Shown here piece by piece: positions 1 to 11,000 of a stretch of 37,140 nt of DNA. Source of the stretch: Clostridium sp. CAG:510 (GTDB taxonomy: Bacteria > Bacillota > Clostridia > Lachnospirales > Lachnospiraceae); NCBI GenBank assembly GCA_000434615.1, contig FR880833.1, positions 64,361 through 101,500 of the forward strand, given 5' to 3'. Position numbers and translations under genes: made by a program. Within the stretch, counting starts at the first letter, position 1, and each line of letters starts with the position of its first letter. A model generated the notes under the pieces. The model saw only the letters and a program-made list of their open reading frames with translations, did not search any database and had not been told where the DNA came from.

Positions 1-2673
1 GCATTCCTGTTTAAAAGTAAGGAAGACATGGAAAGCTACATAGGCGGACAGACGGATGATTCTGTCCTGAACCTGGACAGTGTTGTGGATGCGGATACGG
101 TAAGCGATGCGCTGACCGCCCTGCAGGAAAAAGGCCAGGACGACGGCTATGCCCTGGTGTGCCAGGTGACGGATGTAGATCCCGGCAACTCCGCTGCTTA
201 TGAGGATATTACGGTAAGCAGTGATTTCAAGGCAGTGGTTCTGGACGGCACTTTGCTTATATCGTACTGGTGGGATGAGGAAAATAAGGTAGAATATACG
301 ATTTACCGGGGCGTGGAAAAGGAAGGAGACTATGACCTTTTTGCTACGGCTGATGAAGAAACCTTTTATGCCTTTACCTGGGGAGATTATGTAGACAAAA
401 CGAAAGCATTTACCATGGAGGAACTGGAAGAAAAGTATGTTGTCACCTTTACGGAAGATGCCCATGCGCCCCAAATGTGCATGAACAGTATTACCTTAGA
501 TACCGCACAGACGGCAGTGTATGTGATGACAGAACGGGTAAATCTGTTTAATGACGATGAAAACGGTTTCCGTATCGCGGTGAAGAATGCCGGCGGACAG
601 TATGCTGATTTCTATCTGGTTGGCAGTTACCAGTATATGGAAAATAGCTTAAAGGGAGACGGCAACGTAAACCTGCACTTAAGAATCGGCGGACTGGATG
701 CATCCGCAGTAAGTGGTTTCCATAAAATCCGGTTTGAAGGAAACGAAGACCTGACGTACAGCGAACTGCATCTGCGGGAAGCCGGTTATACCGACATTGA
801 CGGCTTAGAGGCGGTGAATATAAATGCCGCACTGATTTTAGACTATAGCAAAGACGGCGAAGAAACCAAGGTAGAAGATGCGACTCTCATTCAGATAAAA
901 GGAGAGACGGCTGCCACCGAAGGAAACTACATCAATATCCGTTACGATGGTCTGTGCTTCGGCGAAGAAGACGGTAACCACCGTATGGAACCGAATGTAG
1001 GGGAAAAAGCAATTGACTTTGCAGACGGTGCGGGTAAATATGCGGATAAATTCCGTTATCACGGCAGACCCGTGGACGAAAACGGCTGCATTGCGGAAGA
1101 TGCGGATGAAAGTCTTTACAGAGGATATGTCTTTAACAGCAGGGAAGACATGAACCGCTATATCAATGGCGATATGGGAGACGAAGCGCTGAATGCAGAC
1201 AGTGAAGTATATGCGGGCTCCATGGATGCCGTACTTGCCAAGCTGCAGAATAAAGCCATGGGAGTGCATGTATTGATCCGTCAGCAGCAAAATGCGGAAG
1301 TGACGGAAACGGTTACAATCCCGGCGGCATTTGAAACGGTTGTAATGGAAACCACCGGACAGGTTCCCCACTGGTGGGACGAAGAAACACAGACCGAGTA
1401 CATAATCTGGCGTGCACGGGAGAACGGGGAACAACAGGAAAATGAACTGTATGCCACGACAGATGAAGAGAATTTCTATGCGTTCAACTGGGAAAGCGGC
1501 ATAGATGCTTCTAAAACGTACACCAGGGAAGACCTGCAGAAGAAATATACTGCATGCTTTGAACCGGATGGTTACAATCCGGATATCAGACTGGACACAA
1601 TTAACGTGGAATGTGCGGAGACGGCTCTTTACTTTGTGGGAGATTCCGTTGCATTACAGCCGGACGGAAGCACTACTATCATGAACAACGATACCGGCGG
1701 AAACGCAGTGGATGTATATTTTGTAACGGGAAATGTACGGACAGGTAATTTTGAATGTTCGGAAGCAACCAATCTGCATTTACAGACACTTGAGTTCAGC
1801 ACGGAAAATGCGAACCTGGATGTCCGGAATATTTATGTTGAAAAATACAGGGACAATGCAGATGTCAATCTGAGTATTCTCTGTAAAACATCTCCCTATG
1901 TAAAGGCTCTGGAAGTAGGGGCAGGTGTAGACTTACAGTTTAATTTCAATTATTGGGACACCGAAGGAAATGAAACGAAGTTAGATAATGAACAGAAGCT
2001 GTTGCTTATTGGAAGCCTGAAAATGGCGGACGATGACAGGAGTATTCGTTTACATTACGATGGCTTATGCTTTGAAGAAAATGACGGTGAACACCGCATG
2101 GAACCTGCAACAGGTGAAGAGGTAATTCGATTTTCCGACCAAAGCGCTGCCTATGCTTCCCGCTTTTTATACGATGGCTGTCGTGAAATTGATGAAAACG
2201 GCCGTGTGGGAACAAACGAAGCGCTTTACAGAGGCGTTCTTTTAGACGTAGCTACTTACAGTGCGGTCTGGAAGGAAGAATATAACGAGAGCTTTGACTC
2301 CGACTGTGTATTTTATGCAGACTCTCTGGAGGAACTGTTTGACCGGATGAGCCGGGGAAATCTGGAGAAGAAGCTTGGCTATGCGGCAGTCTGGACCCAG
2401 AACTGGATTCCTGGCGATACTTATGAGGATATCAATATTCCGGCAGAATTCAGGGGCGTCCTGTTCTTAGGAGACGGACACGAAGACACCTGCTATATTG
2501 ATGAAACCGAGTACCGTGTTTATACTATTTTCTACACCGAAAACCATACCGATGAAGAAGAGGTGCTGGTAAGGCGTTTTGCCATTCTGAAAGAAGACGA
2601 AGAGTACCGGGGGAAATCACGGATGGGGAGAACGGTCCCGAATTTAAGGATGACACGGTTTACACAAAGATAG
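1..2673 (+). CDS. Giant secreted surface protein, N-terminal piece (5' truncated by window, 3' frameshifted)
   Basis: The reading frame is open from base 1 with no stop, so the gene begins before the window; the ATG at 28 is internal. It encodes about 890 residues made of large beta-rich units of roughly 370-390 residues. Each unit starts with a [F/L]xSxEDM-like segment, has a central YWWDEE or HWWDEE and EEN/TFYAF motif, and ends with YDGLCFxExxGxHRMEP and LYRG. Two units are complete and a third begins near 2240. The frame then runs into a stop at 2673, but homology to the earlier units continues in another frame, so this is the 5' part of one gene with the 2763-7901 ORF (a one-base loss at 2609-2613). 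No enzyme motif is visible. By analogy with the paralogue at 8098 I infer that it is secreted. The family was not identified. Confidence 0.75.
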   Translation, partial: AFLFKSKEDMESYIGGQTDDSVLNLDSVVDADTVSDALTALQEKGQDDGYALVCQVTDVDPGNSAAYEDITVSSDFKAVVLDGTLLISYWWDEENKVEYTIYRGVEKEGDYDLFATADEETFYAFTWGDYVDKTKAFTMEELEEKYVVTFTEDAHAPQMCMNSITLDTAQTAVYVMTERVNLFNDDENGFRIAVKNAGGQYADFYLVGSYQYMENSLKGDGNVNLHLRIGGLDASAVSGFHKIRFEGNEDLTYSELHLREAGYTDIDGLEAVNINAALILDYSKDGEETKVEDATLIQIKGETAATEGNYINIRYDGLCFGEEDGNHRMEPNVGEKAIDFADGAGKYADKFRYHGRPVDENGCIAEDADESLYRGYVFNSREDMNRYINGDMGDEALNADSEVYAGSMDAVLAKLQNKAMGVHVLIRQQQNAEVTETVTIPAAFETVVMETTGQVPHWWDEETQTEYIIWRARENGEQQENELYATTDEENFYAFNWESGIDASKTYTREDLQKKYTACFEPDGYNPDIRLDTINVECAETALYFVGDSVALQPDGSTTIMNNDTGGNAVDVYFVTGNVRTGNFECSEATNLHLQTLEFSTENANLDVRNIYVEKYRDNADVNLSILCKTSPYVKALEVGAGVDLQFNFNYWDTEGNETKLDNEQKLLLIGSLKMADDDRSIRLHYDGLCFEENDGEHRMEPATGEEVIRFSDQSAAYASRFLYDGCREIDENGRVGTNEALYRGVLLDVATYSAVWKEEYNESFDSDCVFYADSLEELFDRMSRGNLEKKLGYAAVWTQNWIPGDTYEDINIPAEFRGVLFLGDGHEDTCYIDETEYRVYTIFYTENHTDEEEVLVRRFAILKEDEEYRGKSRMGRTVPNLRMTRFTQR
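2609..2613 (+). other. Frameshift site at a five-G run
   Basis: The sequence reads tac cgg ggg aaa tca, giving YRGKSR and then a stop at 2673. With one more G it would read YRGEITDGENGPEF and run uninterrupted into the 2763-7901 frame. That second frame is open from 2556, just after a TGA at 2553-2555, so the two frames overlap exactly here. The restored segment lines up with earlier units (VYTKIEFEALKKV against AFTMEELEEKYVV and TYTREDLQKKYTA). It may be a true mutation, slippage-based switching, or an assembly error. Confidence 0.8.
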
Positions 2674-2762
2674 AATTTGAAGCCTTAAAGAAAGTACTGC
2701 AGTCGCGGGAAGGCACCGGCGTTATTGTAAACAAGGCAAGCTTCCATACACGGCAGATTACC

Positions 2763-5700
2763 GTGAACAGCTGTACCGAAATCTGCTTCGGTACCGGCAT
2801 TGAGATGCGGGAAAACGCCGAATACAACGCAGATGACGAACTGGTTATCAAGAGTGCGGACGGCACTTTACATGATTTTCAGATGGTAGTGAGAAATCTT
2901 TATCTGGCAGGACAGATTACCTGTTCCGACGAAGACCAGGCAGGACTTATTATCCGGGTGGAGGACCGTCTGCAGGCATACAGTGTAAAGGCGGGCGTCT
3001 TAATAGTAGCTACGCAAAATGAGGAAACAGCACACGTAGATTACATCGCTCCGCTGCACATTAAAAACTGGATTCATATTGCGAATGAAACCTATATGGG
3101 TATCCTGGACGACTACCACGGCGTATTGTTCTATACCGCAGAACTGAGCCTGGATGCCGCGTTAAATTTCAATTATGCGGACACCGGTTTCCCGGTACGC
3201 GGGGAGACGGTTATGGTAGGCGGACTTTCCGGTTCCCACGAGGAAAGAGTGAAAAACTTCGTAATATATGACCGTGCACATGATAAAAACTATGAAATTA
3301 CGGCAGACGGTGTGGCTGCCATGGGCAAGTATTCCGTCATTCTCTTTGATTCCGAAGAGAATCTGGATAAATGGACGGAAGAAGGGGATGACAGTACCAT
3401 TGTCGAGCAGTACGACGAAGAAAATTTACAGGACGCTCTTGATCTGGTAGAAGATTATGAGAAAGACTGTTATGTACTGGTGGTTACCTGGGATGAGGTA
3501 AAGGGTGCCGACAGTGTGGAAGTGCCGGAAAACGTAAAGAAAATCACCTTTAACGGCTGGGACGGTAAGGACTTTGCATTAAGAGAAGTGGTAATGGAAA
3601 GCAGCGATACCATGCTGCAGATTGACAGCGCACTTGTTTCCGATGACGGTACATTTACCGTTATCTGGTCGGATGGCGGTGACGGTGAAATCTTCTTTGC
3701 TGCCGCACAGGAAAAATTAGAGAAGGTGGTATCCTGTGACGGGGACGGAGACGATGCCGGCATACTTCTGGTACCGAAGGAAGCAGAGGTAGTACTTCCC
3801 TTCATTGAGCACTTCCGTGCAGTAGTATTCCAGGGTGGTACACTTATTCTGACAGCGGAAAAACGGACGTATCAGTTTACATATATTACCCTGGAAGCCG
3901 AAAGCAATTTAGTGCTTCCTTCCTATAATCCGAAGCATGTACCGGAATTTGAAAAGATAGAAACCCAAGGCAATGCCCTGAATGTTTCCTTTGAAGGTAC
4001 TTCTGCCATGGATTACGGCAGCCGGATTGTAAAATATACAGACTGGGAATATGAAGATGCCATGAGGCGGTACTTAAGAGTTTCTCTTCCGTTTGGTATA
4101 TTGGACTACGAAGGAACCTTAAGAAAGGTTGCTATACCGGAAGATAATTCCCTGAATTACCGGTTCACATATGAAGATACGGCGGATACCGTAAAGACGG
4201 CAAGTGTTGTTTTAAGAAGGGATTCCGATGCGGATATTCCTTTAGGGGATAAGTACATTGGGGTATCCGACAGCAGTACGGTTTACCGCAATGCGGTAAG
4301 TTCTGTGACAGTAGCAGCAGGCAGTACGGATGATGTCTACTTGGTAGAGATAGGCATTACCAAAAACTTTGGTCCGCAGGAGCTGTATCTCTGGTACACC
4401 TCCGAAAAGGAAAGCTTTGTCATCGGCAAGTTAGAGGTATTCAAGGAAGTAGAAAATGTTAAGGTTGTTAAGGTTTACGATTTGGAACCGGTAACGTATT
4501 CCTACGGAATGCCGGAAGAAGAATCCAAGTATGCATGGGCTATTTTCCCGAAGAAGGTGAAGGTACTGTTATCCGACGGCAGAACGGTGGAAATCGGACA
4601 CTATGATGTTAAGGATGGTGGACTGACCGAAAAACCCACGCAGACCACAACCTACACCCTGACAGCGCAGCTATATGACAGCTATGAATTTGCGGAAGGT
4701 GTCAGCGATATGGTTTCCTACAAGGTAACGGTGAAAGGAAAGCCTTATGAAATTATACAGAAGAGCGGACTTTCCACTGGAATTCATACATTGGAAGAAT
4801 ACCGGAACTCTCCGGAATTTACTTTTGCGAGTGACCCGGGAGAGGAAGTTAGCTGGTGTTATACGCTTGATGGCGAGGAACCGCGTACTCCTATAGATTC
4901 AACGATAACATTCGGGGCGGAACTGAAGCTTGATTTATCTGATTTACTTGAGCAGGAAGGAAAGGCTACTGTCCGGATGCGTATTATCGGAGATGACAAA
5001 CATCCCTCAAGCCAGATTTATACTTTTGAATACAGCGTTTCTTATGATGATTACAACATTACCGTAGAAACCATTCCGGCGCAAGAGTATACAGGCGCAC
5101 AGATTAAGCCTGTGGTGAAGGCTTACGACGGCGACAAGCTGCTTACGTTAAACAAGGATTATACGCTTTCCTATAAGAACAATATCAATGCGGCAGCCGC
5201 AGATAGCGAGAATGCGCCTACCGTAATTCTGAAAGGAAAAGGCGCGTACAGCGATACCATTGAAATTCCGTTTACTATTAAGTCCAAGTCCTATTTTACG
5301 GATATATCCGGTAAAACGTTCCTGCCTCTTACCGAAATAGACGGCGTATGGACTGCGGATTTAAAGGATGCCAAGATTGTGGTAAAGGACGGAAAGAAAG
5401 TCCTGAAAGAAGGCACGGATTATACCGTAACCTACAGTGTATATACCGGTTCAGATTTTAAGAAAATGGACTCTTCCGTTGTCATATGCACAGAGAATAA
5501 TACAACAGCATTGATTGAGGTAAACGGTAAGGGAAATTATGAGGGAGCTGTCATTTTCCATAATGTAGATTTAAGCTGCCGGACAGACTTTACCAAGGCA
5601 AAGATTACGCTGGCACAGAGCAAGGTAACTTACATGGGAGGCAGAGAACTGGATAACCGCAACCCGGTTACCGTGAAACTGAACGGCAAGGTTATTGATG

Positions 5701-7901
5701 CAAAGTACTACGAGGTATCTTATGCAGACAATGACAAGCCCGGAATGGCTACCGTTTATGTATCCGCTAAGGATGAGGTGGACGGAGAAGCCAATATTTA
5801 CGCCGGCATTATTTCCGCGACCTATCCGATTGTAAGAGCTAAGCTCAGCGAAGCGGTATTTGACAACAAGGGTAAGATTGCCGACAAAGAATATGCATTC
5901 GGAGAACCGGTAACGGTGGAAAACGGAGAGGATTACCTCTTAACCGGACGCAGAGCGGACGGTACGGCAAACACCATGATACTGACCGAAGGCGTGGATT
6001 ACGAAGTTACCTATCAGAAAAACACAAGCGCCGGAACCGCAACGGTTATCTTTACGGCACTGGACAGCGGTGTCTACACCGGCAGTGTGAAAAAGACCTT
6101 TAAGATTGTAAAACCGGCATTGTTTGTAAAGAATGCTTCCACTAAAAAGATGGAATTAAATGAAAATCTGGAAATCTTAGTGGTAAGCGAAAGCGATATT
6201 TTCCGTACAGTTCTGAGCGGAAGCAATATGGGCACCATGGGCTCCCTTACCTTTGAGGAGCTTGGCGTCACACCGGTGGTTTATGTAACATACAAGGGAG
6301 TGACACTTAAGGAAGGCGTGGATTACAAGCTGACGATTGCCAACAATAAGGCGGTCAGCACCTACGACAAGAAGGGCAATCCTGCGAAGTATGCAGCCAT
6401 CACCATTACCGGTATGGGCAATTTCACAGGCACTCTGAAGGGCAGCTTAAAGGATGTACCGGGACTTACCTATACCGTAGAGCCTCTGTGGCTGATGTGC
6501 AGGGATCTGAATAATCCGGATGCGACAGCAAGCAGCGGAGAAGAGGTTTTCTGTGACATTCCTTCCGTTGTCTATAAGAAAGGCAACAAGACCGTTTACA
6601 AGCCGGTGCCTGTGATTACTTCTTACGATACCGGCAAGAAGCTTTCCGCCGGTAAAGATTATACGGTTACCTACCTTGACAACACTAACAAGAATATTCC
6701 GGTGGATGAAAAGACCGGACTTCCCACCGAAACCGTGTACCAAAAGGTAAAGATTGAATTCAAGGGCAATTACCGCGGCGAAGCAGTATGTACATATGCC
6801 GTAACACCGCTTGACTTCAAAAAGCTCATTGTGACAGTGGATAAGCAGACCTATGCACCGGACGAGGAGGTTCCTCACAGTGCCATCCATGTAAAGGTAA
6901 GCAAGAACAGCAAGGAAGAACTGAAAGAAGGCGTGGACTACACCATTGTCTGGGATACAGGCAGATTTAAGGTAGGCACCGGAGAAATTTGTATCGAAGG
7001 TATGGGAGCTTACAGCGGAACCCGCATCATAAAATACACCGTGGAAAAAGCAAAGCTTGACTGGGAGGATGAAAACTTCCGTATTACCATAATGGGTAAT
7101 AATATATACGGAGAAGAAAACTCCACCGTTTACATGGATAAGAAGGGTGCAGCGCCCGGTATCCATATCTTATACGGACACCGCGTTCTGAAGGAGGGCG
7201 TAGACTATACGGTTTCCTACACGAACAACAAGGCAGTTACCACGGACAGTAAGCCTGCCACCTATAAGATTACCGGTAAGGGTGACTTCACAGGCACCAT
7301 AAGCGGTACTTACAAGATTGTTCCGAAGTCTCTGCATAACATCGGCTGGGGCAGCGAATGGGATATGACGATACAGCCTTTGGTGTACAGATCCACAGCT
7401 AAGAGCTACAACGTAAAAATTGCCCTTAAGCAGAACGGTGTTCTTTTAAAGGAAGGCAAGGACTACCGCATTGTTTACGAGAAAGACCAAAGCGGCAAGT
7501 ACGCAAATGATGCTTCCTATTTCACGGAAGAAGCGGTTACGAATGGCTGCAAACTTACCTTTACGGTGGAAGGCATGGGCGATTATTGCGGTACAGCTAC
7601 ATGCAGCACTGTCGTGCTGCCGGTGGCGATAAGCAAGATGAACATAACCTTTGGCAGTTCGCTGTACTACGGGGTAACCGACCCGGATGAAATCTTAGCG
7701 AGAGCGAAAATTACCTACAAGATAGGGAAAAACACCTATACACTGAGTGAACAGTTAAGGGGTATTTTGCTGGTTGAGGTACAGAATGTTTCCGTAAATG
7801 GTCTGAACGGTAAGGCGGTACTGGACACAGGATTGGGAGTAGGCTCCAAGAACTTCACCTTCAAGTACTATCCGAAGAATGTAAACAGACAGAGGTTGTA
7901 A
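2763..7901 (+). CDS. Giant secreted surface protein, C-terminal piece with Ig-like repeats
   Basis: This is a 1712-residue open frame if begun at the GTG at 2763, but that GTG has no Shine-Dalgarno and sits inside a beta-strand motif (ITVNSCTE) matching ITLDTAQT upstream. There is also no signal peptide. It is therefore best read as the continuation of the frameshifted gene from base 1. The first ~190 residues complete the third large N-terminal unit. From about 3330 to the end it is paralogous to the protein at 8098. Near 4840-5040 a YTLDGEEP segment resembles chitobiase C-terminal-type Ig folds. Nine modules follow with an [L/V]xEGxDYxVxYxNN core and a GKGxYxGTI-like end, the pattern of Ig-like repeats in Clostridia surface proteins. 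There is no LPxTG, choline-binding or SLH motif at the C-terminus (ends NVNRQRL), so anchoring is unknown. Confidence 0.75.
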   Translation: MNSCTEICFGTGIEMRENAEYNADDELVIKSADGTLHDFQMVVRNLYLAGQITCSDEDQAGLIIRVEDRLQAYSVKAGVLIVATQNEETAHVDYIAPLHIKNWIHIANETYMGILDDYHGVLFYTAELSLDAALNFNYADTGFPVRGETVMVGGLSGSHEERVKNFVIYDRAHDKNYEITADGVAAMGKYSVILFDSEENLDKWTEEGDDSTIVEQYDEENLQDALDLVEDYEKDCYVLVVTWDEVKGADSVEVPENVKKITFNGWDGKDFALREVVMESSDTMLQIDSALVSDDGTFTVIWSDGGDGEIFFAAAQEKLEKVVSCDGDGDDAGILLVPKEAEVVLPFIEHFRAVVFQGGTLILTAEKRTYQFTYITLEAESNLVLPSYNPKHVPEFEKIETQGNALNVSFEGTSAMDYGSRIVKYTDWEYEDAMRRYLRVSLPFGILDYEGTLRKVAIPEDNSLNYRFTYEDTADTVKTASVVLRRDSDADIPLGDKYIGVSDSSTVYRNAVSSVTVAAGSTDDVYLVEIGITKNFGPQELYLWYTSEKESFVIGKLEVFKEVENVKVVKVYDLEPVTYSYGMPEEESKYAWAIFPKKVKVLLSDGRTVEIGHYDVKDGGLTEKPTQTTTYTLTAQLYDSYEFAEGVSDMVSYKVTVKGKPYEIIQKSGLSTGIHTLEEYRNSPEFTFASDPGEEVSWCYTLDGEEPRTPIDSTITFGAELKLDLSDLLEQEGKATVRMRIIGDDKHPSSQIYTFEYSVSYDDYNITVETIPAQEYTGAQIKPVVKAYDGDKLLTLNKDYTLSYKNNINAAAADSENAPTVILKGKGAYSDTIEIPFTIKSKSYFTDISGKTFLPLTEIDGVWTADLKDAKIVVKDGKKVLKEGTDYTVTYSVYTGSDFKKMDSSVVICTENNTTALIEVNGKGNYEGAVIFHNVDLSCRTDFTKAKITLAQSKVTYMGGRELDNRNPVTVKLNGKVIDAKYYEVSYADNDKPGMATVYVSAKDEVDGEANIYAGIISATYPIVRAKLSEAVFDNKGKIADKEYAFGEPVTVENGEDYLLTGRRADGTANTMILTEGVDYEVTYQKNTSAGTATVIFTALDSGVYTGSVKKTFKIVKPALFVKNASTKKMELNENLEILVVSESDIFRTVLSGSNMGTMGSLTFEELGVTPVVYVTYKGVTLKEGVDYKLTIANNKAVSTYDKKGNPAKYAAITITGMGNFTGTLKGSLKDVPGLTYTVEPLWLMCRDLNNPDATASSGEEVFCDIPSVVYKKGNKTVYKPVPVITSYDTGKKLSAGKDYTVTYLDNTNKNIPVDEKTGLPTETVYQKVKIEFKGNYRGEAVCTYAVTPLDFKKLIVTVDKQTYAPDEEVPHSAIHVKVSKNSKEELKEGVDYTIVWDTGRFKVGTGEICIEGMGAYSGTRIIKYTVEKAKLDWEDENFRITIMGNNIYGEENSTVYMDKKGAAPGIHILYGHRVLKEGVDYTVSYTNNKAVTTDSKPATYKITGKGDFTGTISGTYKIVPKSLHNIGWGSEWDMTIQPLVYRSTAKSYNVKIALKQNGVLLKEGKDYRIVYEKDQSGKYANDASYFTEEAVTNGCKLTFTVEGMGDYCGTATCSTVVLPVAISKMNITFGSSLYYGVTDPDEILARAKITYKIGKNTYTLSEQLRGILLVEVQNVSVNGLNGKAVLDTGLGVGSKNFTFKYYPKNVNRQRL

Positions 7902-7916
7902 AGTAGTATGTAAAAA

Positions 7917-7980
7917 ACATACTGCCGTAGGGCACATACTGCCTTAGGCACATACTACCTACGGCACATACTACCTGCGG
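7917..7980 (+). repeat. Four-copy ~16-bp tandem repeat
   Basis: Four near-identical units lie back to back between the two giant genes: ACATACTGCCGTAGGG, CACATACTGCCTTAGG, CACATACTACCTACGG and CACATACTACCTGCGG. The array starts 15 bases after the stop codon of the first gene and ends about 30 bases before the terminator hairpin. Its function is unknown; it could be a slippage product or a recombination scar linked to the tandem duplication. Confidence 0.85.
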
Positions 7981-8012
7981 TAGTAGAAAATAGCGAAAAG
8001 GATGTAACCAGC

Positions 8013-8037
8013 GATGCAATCGGCTGCATCCCTTTTT
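8013..8037 (+). terminator. Rho-independent terminator after first giant gene
   Basis: GATGCA, loop ATCGGC, TGCATC, then CC and five T residues. Flanking AAAAGG and CCTTTT can extend the pairing. It lies 111 bases after the stop at 7901 and about 60 bases before the next gene, so the second giant gene probably has its own promoter. No convincing promoter was recognised. Confidence 0.6.
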
Positions 8038-8097
8038 GCGTGTTTAGCGGCAATAGGGAGATAAGGGGAATTACTAATTGTGAAAAGGAGAAAAAGA

Positions 8098-11000
8098 ATG
8101 AAAAAAAGAGTAACCGGTCGTATACTGGCATGGCTGCTGGTTTTCCTGATGGTATGCCAGACGGTGACAGGGGAGGGACTGACCATCACTGCCCGGGCGG
8201 AGGAAAGCGGATGGACTGAAGACATTTCCGGAGGCGATGTGTCCGGAGGAGAAGATGTTTCTGATGGTGACGATGTGTCCGGAGGAGAAGATACCCCCAC
8301 TGACGGTACGGTTTCCGGCGGAGATGATACCACAGGCGGCAGCGACGTTTCCGTTTTGGGAGATGTTTCCGGCGGAGAGGACGTTTCCGACGGCGATGGC
8401 AAAGACAGCCGGTCCGAAACGTACACTGCCGTTGTATTCGGTACAGAGGAAGAGCTTTCCGGATGGGAAAACGATAAGGACGAAAGTACGGCGGTACTGT
8501 TTCAGGAAACGGAGTTGCAGGATGTTTTAGAGCAGGTAAAACAGTACGGAAAAGACAGCTATGTGGCGGTTGTTGCAGGCGAAGAAGCGAAGGATGCCGA
8601 AACAGCAGCCATACCGGAGAATGTAAAGAAACTGGTGCTTGACAGTGCGGGCGGTGAAGTACAACTGGACAAAATGGAAGTCGAAAATAACGAGACTGCC
8701 GTAAAAATCAACTGTGCGCTGGCGGCTTCGGACAAAACCTTCACGATGCAGTGGGCAAACCAAACGGGCGGAGAAGTTTATTTTGCGGCAGGTCAGGAAA
8801 AACTTACGAAAATCATTTCCGGGGATGCAGACGGCAATAGCGCCGGAACCCTTTTAGTGCCGGACGGTGCGACAGTCACGCTGCCGTACATAACAGGCTT
8901 TTCCCATATCCGGTTTCAGGGAGGAACCTTACAGCTTACCGGTGAGAACGAAACCTATCATTTTGAAAATATTCGGATAGAAAAGAGAAGTAAACTGGAG
9001 CTTCCTGCTTACCGGGAGAAATATGTGCCGAAATTCGATGCGGTAGAGTCGGGAAACGGTACTTTGAAGGTAGCCTTTGCGGATACTTCCGACATGAAAT
9101 TCGGCAGCAGAATATTGAAATACGGCGGAACAGCGGCAAAGGACAATCAGAATTTTATCAAGTATCTGAGTGCGGAGCTTCCGTATGGGGTGCTGGATTA
9201 TGAAGGAGTACTGCGGCGGATTGCCATTTATGACGAGGATACTCTGCAGTATGTCTTTCAGGATGAGGATGAACCGGCGCTTATCCGGTCCGACAATATT
9301 TTCCTATGGGTGCCCACGACCTTTGAACATTATGTTTCAAACGGGGACATTGTGGCATCTGACAGCAGCACGGTCTGCAGAAATTCCGGCGCATCCGTGG
9401 AAGTAGCCGCAACAGGTACTTCTTATTATAAGGTAACCGTGGGCATCCATAAGACTTTCAGTCCCACGGAACTGTATCTCTGGTATAACGCAAAGGGAGA
9501 AAGTTTTCTCATCGGCAAACTGAAGGTGGACAAAGCGATAGAAGGTGTTCAGGTTGTCGAAGTTTACGGCTGGGAGCCGGTAACCTATGCAAACGGTATG
9601 CCGGGAGAAACGGACTTGAGTCCGGATGGTATTTTTCCGAGGACGGTAAAAGCCAGACTGTCAAACGGAAGGGAAGTCGAGCTGGATACCTGGTACAGCT
9701 ATGGAGAAACGCAGGAATTTGATGCATTTCCGAAGGAAACAACCACCTATAAATTAAAAGGAACCATAGGCAGCGCTTATGCTTTCGCAGAGGGCGTAAG
9801 CAAGGAGATTTTCTATCAGGTAACCGTGGAAGGACAGCCCCATGCCATGCGGCAGACAGAAGGCCTTTCGGAGGGAGCGCATACCCGGAGCGAATACGAG
9901 GAAAATCCGAGACTGGTGTTTGAAAGCGCAGTAGGGGAAGCTACGTCATGGTGCTTTACCAGTGACGGCAGCGACCCGAAGACTTCGGAGACAAGAGAAA
10001 ACACATCAACGAAAGAATTCATCTATAAATTATGCAATGGAAAAAACGACCACCTGGTGCTGCGCTTTTATATCATGGGGGATGAGAAACATCCGGAAAG
10101 CCCGGAATACCGGTATGAATTCAGCGTCTGCTATGAGGGGTACAATATTACCGTGGAAGAAATTCCGGCGCAGAATTATACCGGAGCCCAGATTAAGCCG
10201 GTGGTAAAGGCTTATGACGGGGATAAGTTGCTTACGGTAAACAAGGATTACACGCTTACCTATAAAAACAACATCAATGCGGCGAGTGCGGACAGTGAAA
10301 ACCCGCCCATGGTCATCCTGAAGGGAAAAGGCATTTACAGTGATACCATTGAAATTCCGTTCACCATTAAGCCGGGTAAATTTACCGAAATCACCGGAAA
10401 AAGCGTTCTGCCCCTTACCGAGGTGGATGGCAGGCTGACGGCAGACCTTCGGGATGTGGGGCTTGTGGTAAAGGACGGAAAGAAGGTCTTAAAAGAGGGC
10501 AGGGATTACGAGTTAATCTATACGCTGCTCATGGAGGGGGATGTTGGTTACCGACCACCCTCTACCAGAGTGACCTGTGAGGACAATACCTGGGGAAATA
10601 TTTCTATAAAGGGGTTAGGAAATTACGGAACAAGAGAAAATTTCTATTTTGTGTTAAGTACCCAGACCGACCTTTCCAAGGCAAAGATTACGTTCGCACA
10701 GAAGAAGATGCCCTATATGGGAGTCTGTGAGAACGACAACTTAAATCCCGTTACGGTTACGTTAAACGGCAAGGTCATTGACCCGAAGTACTACGACGTG
10801 ACTTATGAAAACAACCAAAAACCGGGCACTGCTTCCGTTACCGTTACTGCTAAGAAGGAAGTGGACGGCAGCCCCAACAGCTATGTCGGAGAGTTAAGCG
10901 CAACCTATCCGATTGTCAGAGCAAAGCTCAGCGAGGCGGTATTTGACAACAAGGGTAAGATTGCCGATAAGGAATACGAACCGGGTAAGCCGGTTACGTT

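Noticed and set aside
6447..7166. 239-codon open frame on the minus strand, with a similar 209-codon frame at 11389-12018
   Set aside because: Both lie antisense inside the paralogous repeat regions, at corresponding positions. They have no ribosome binding site and the products look like out-of-frame translations of the real genes.
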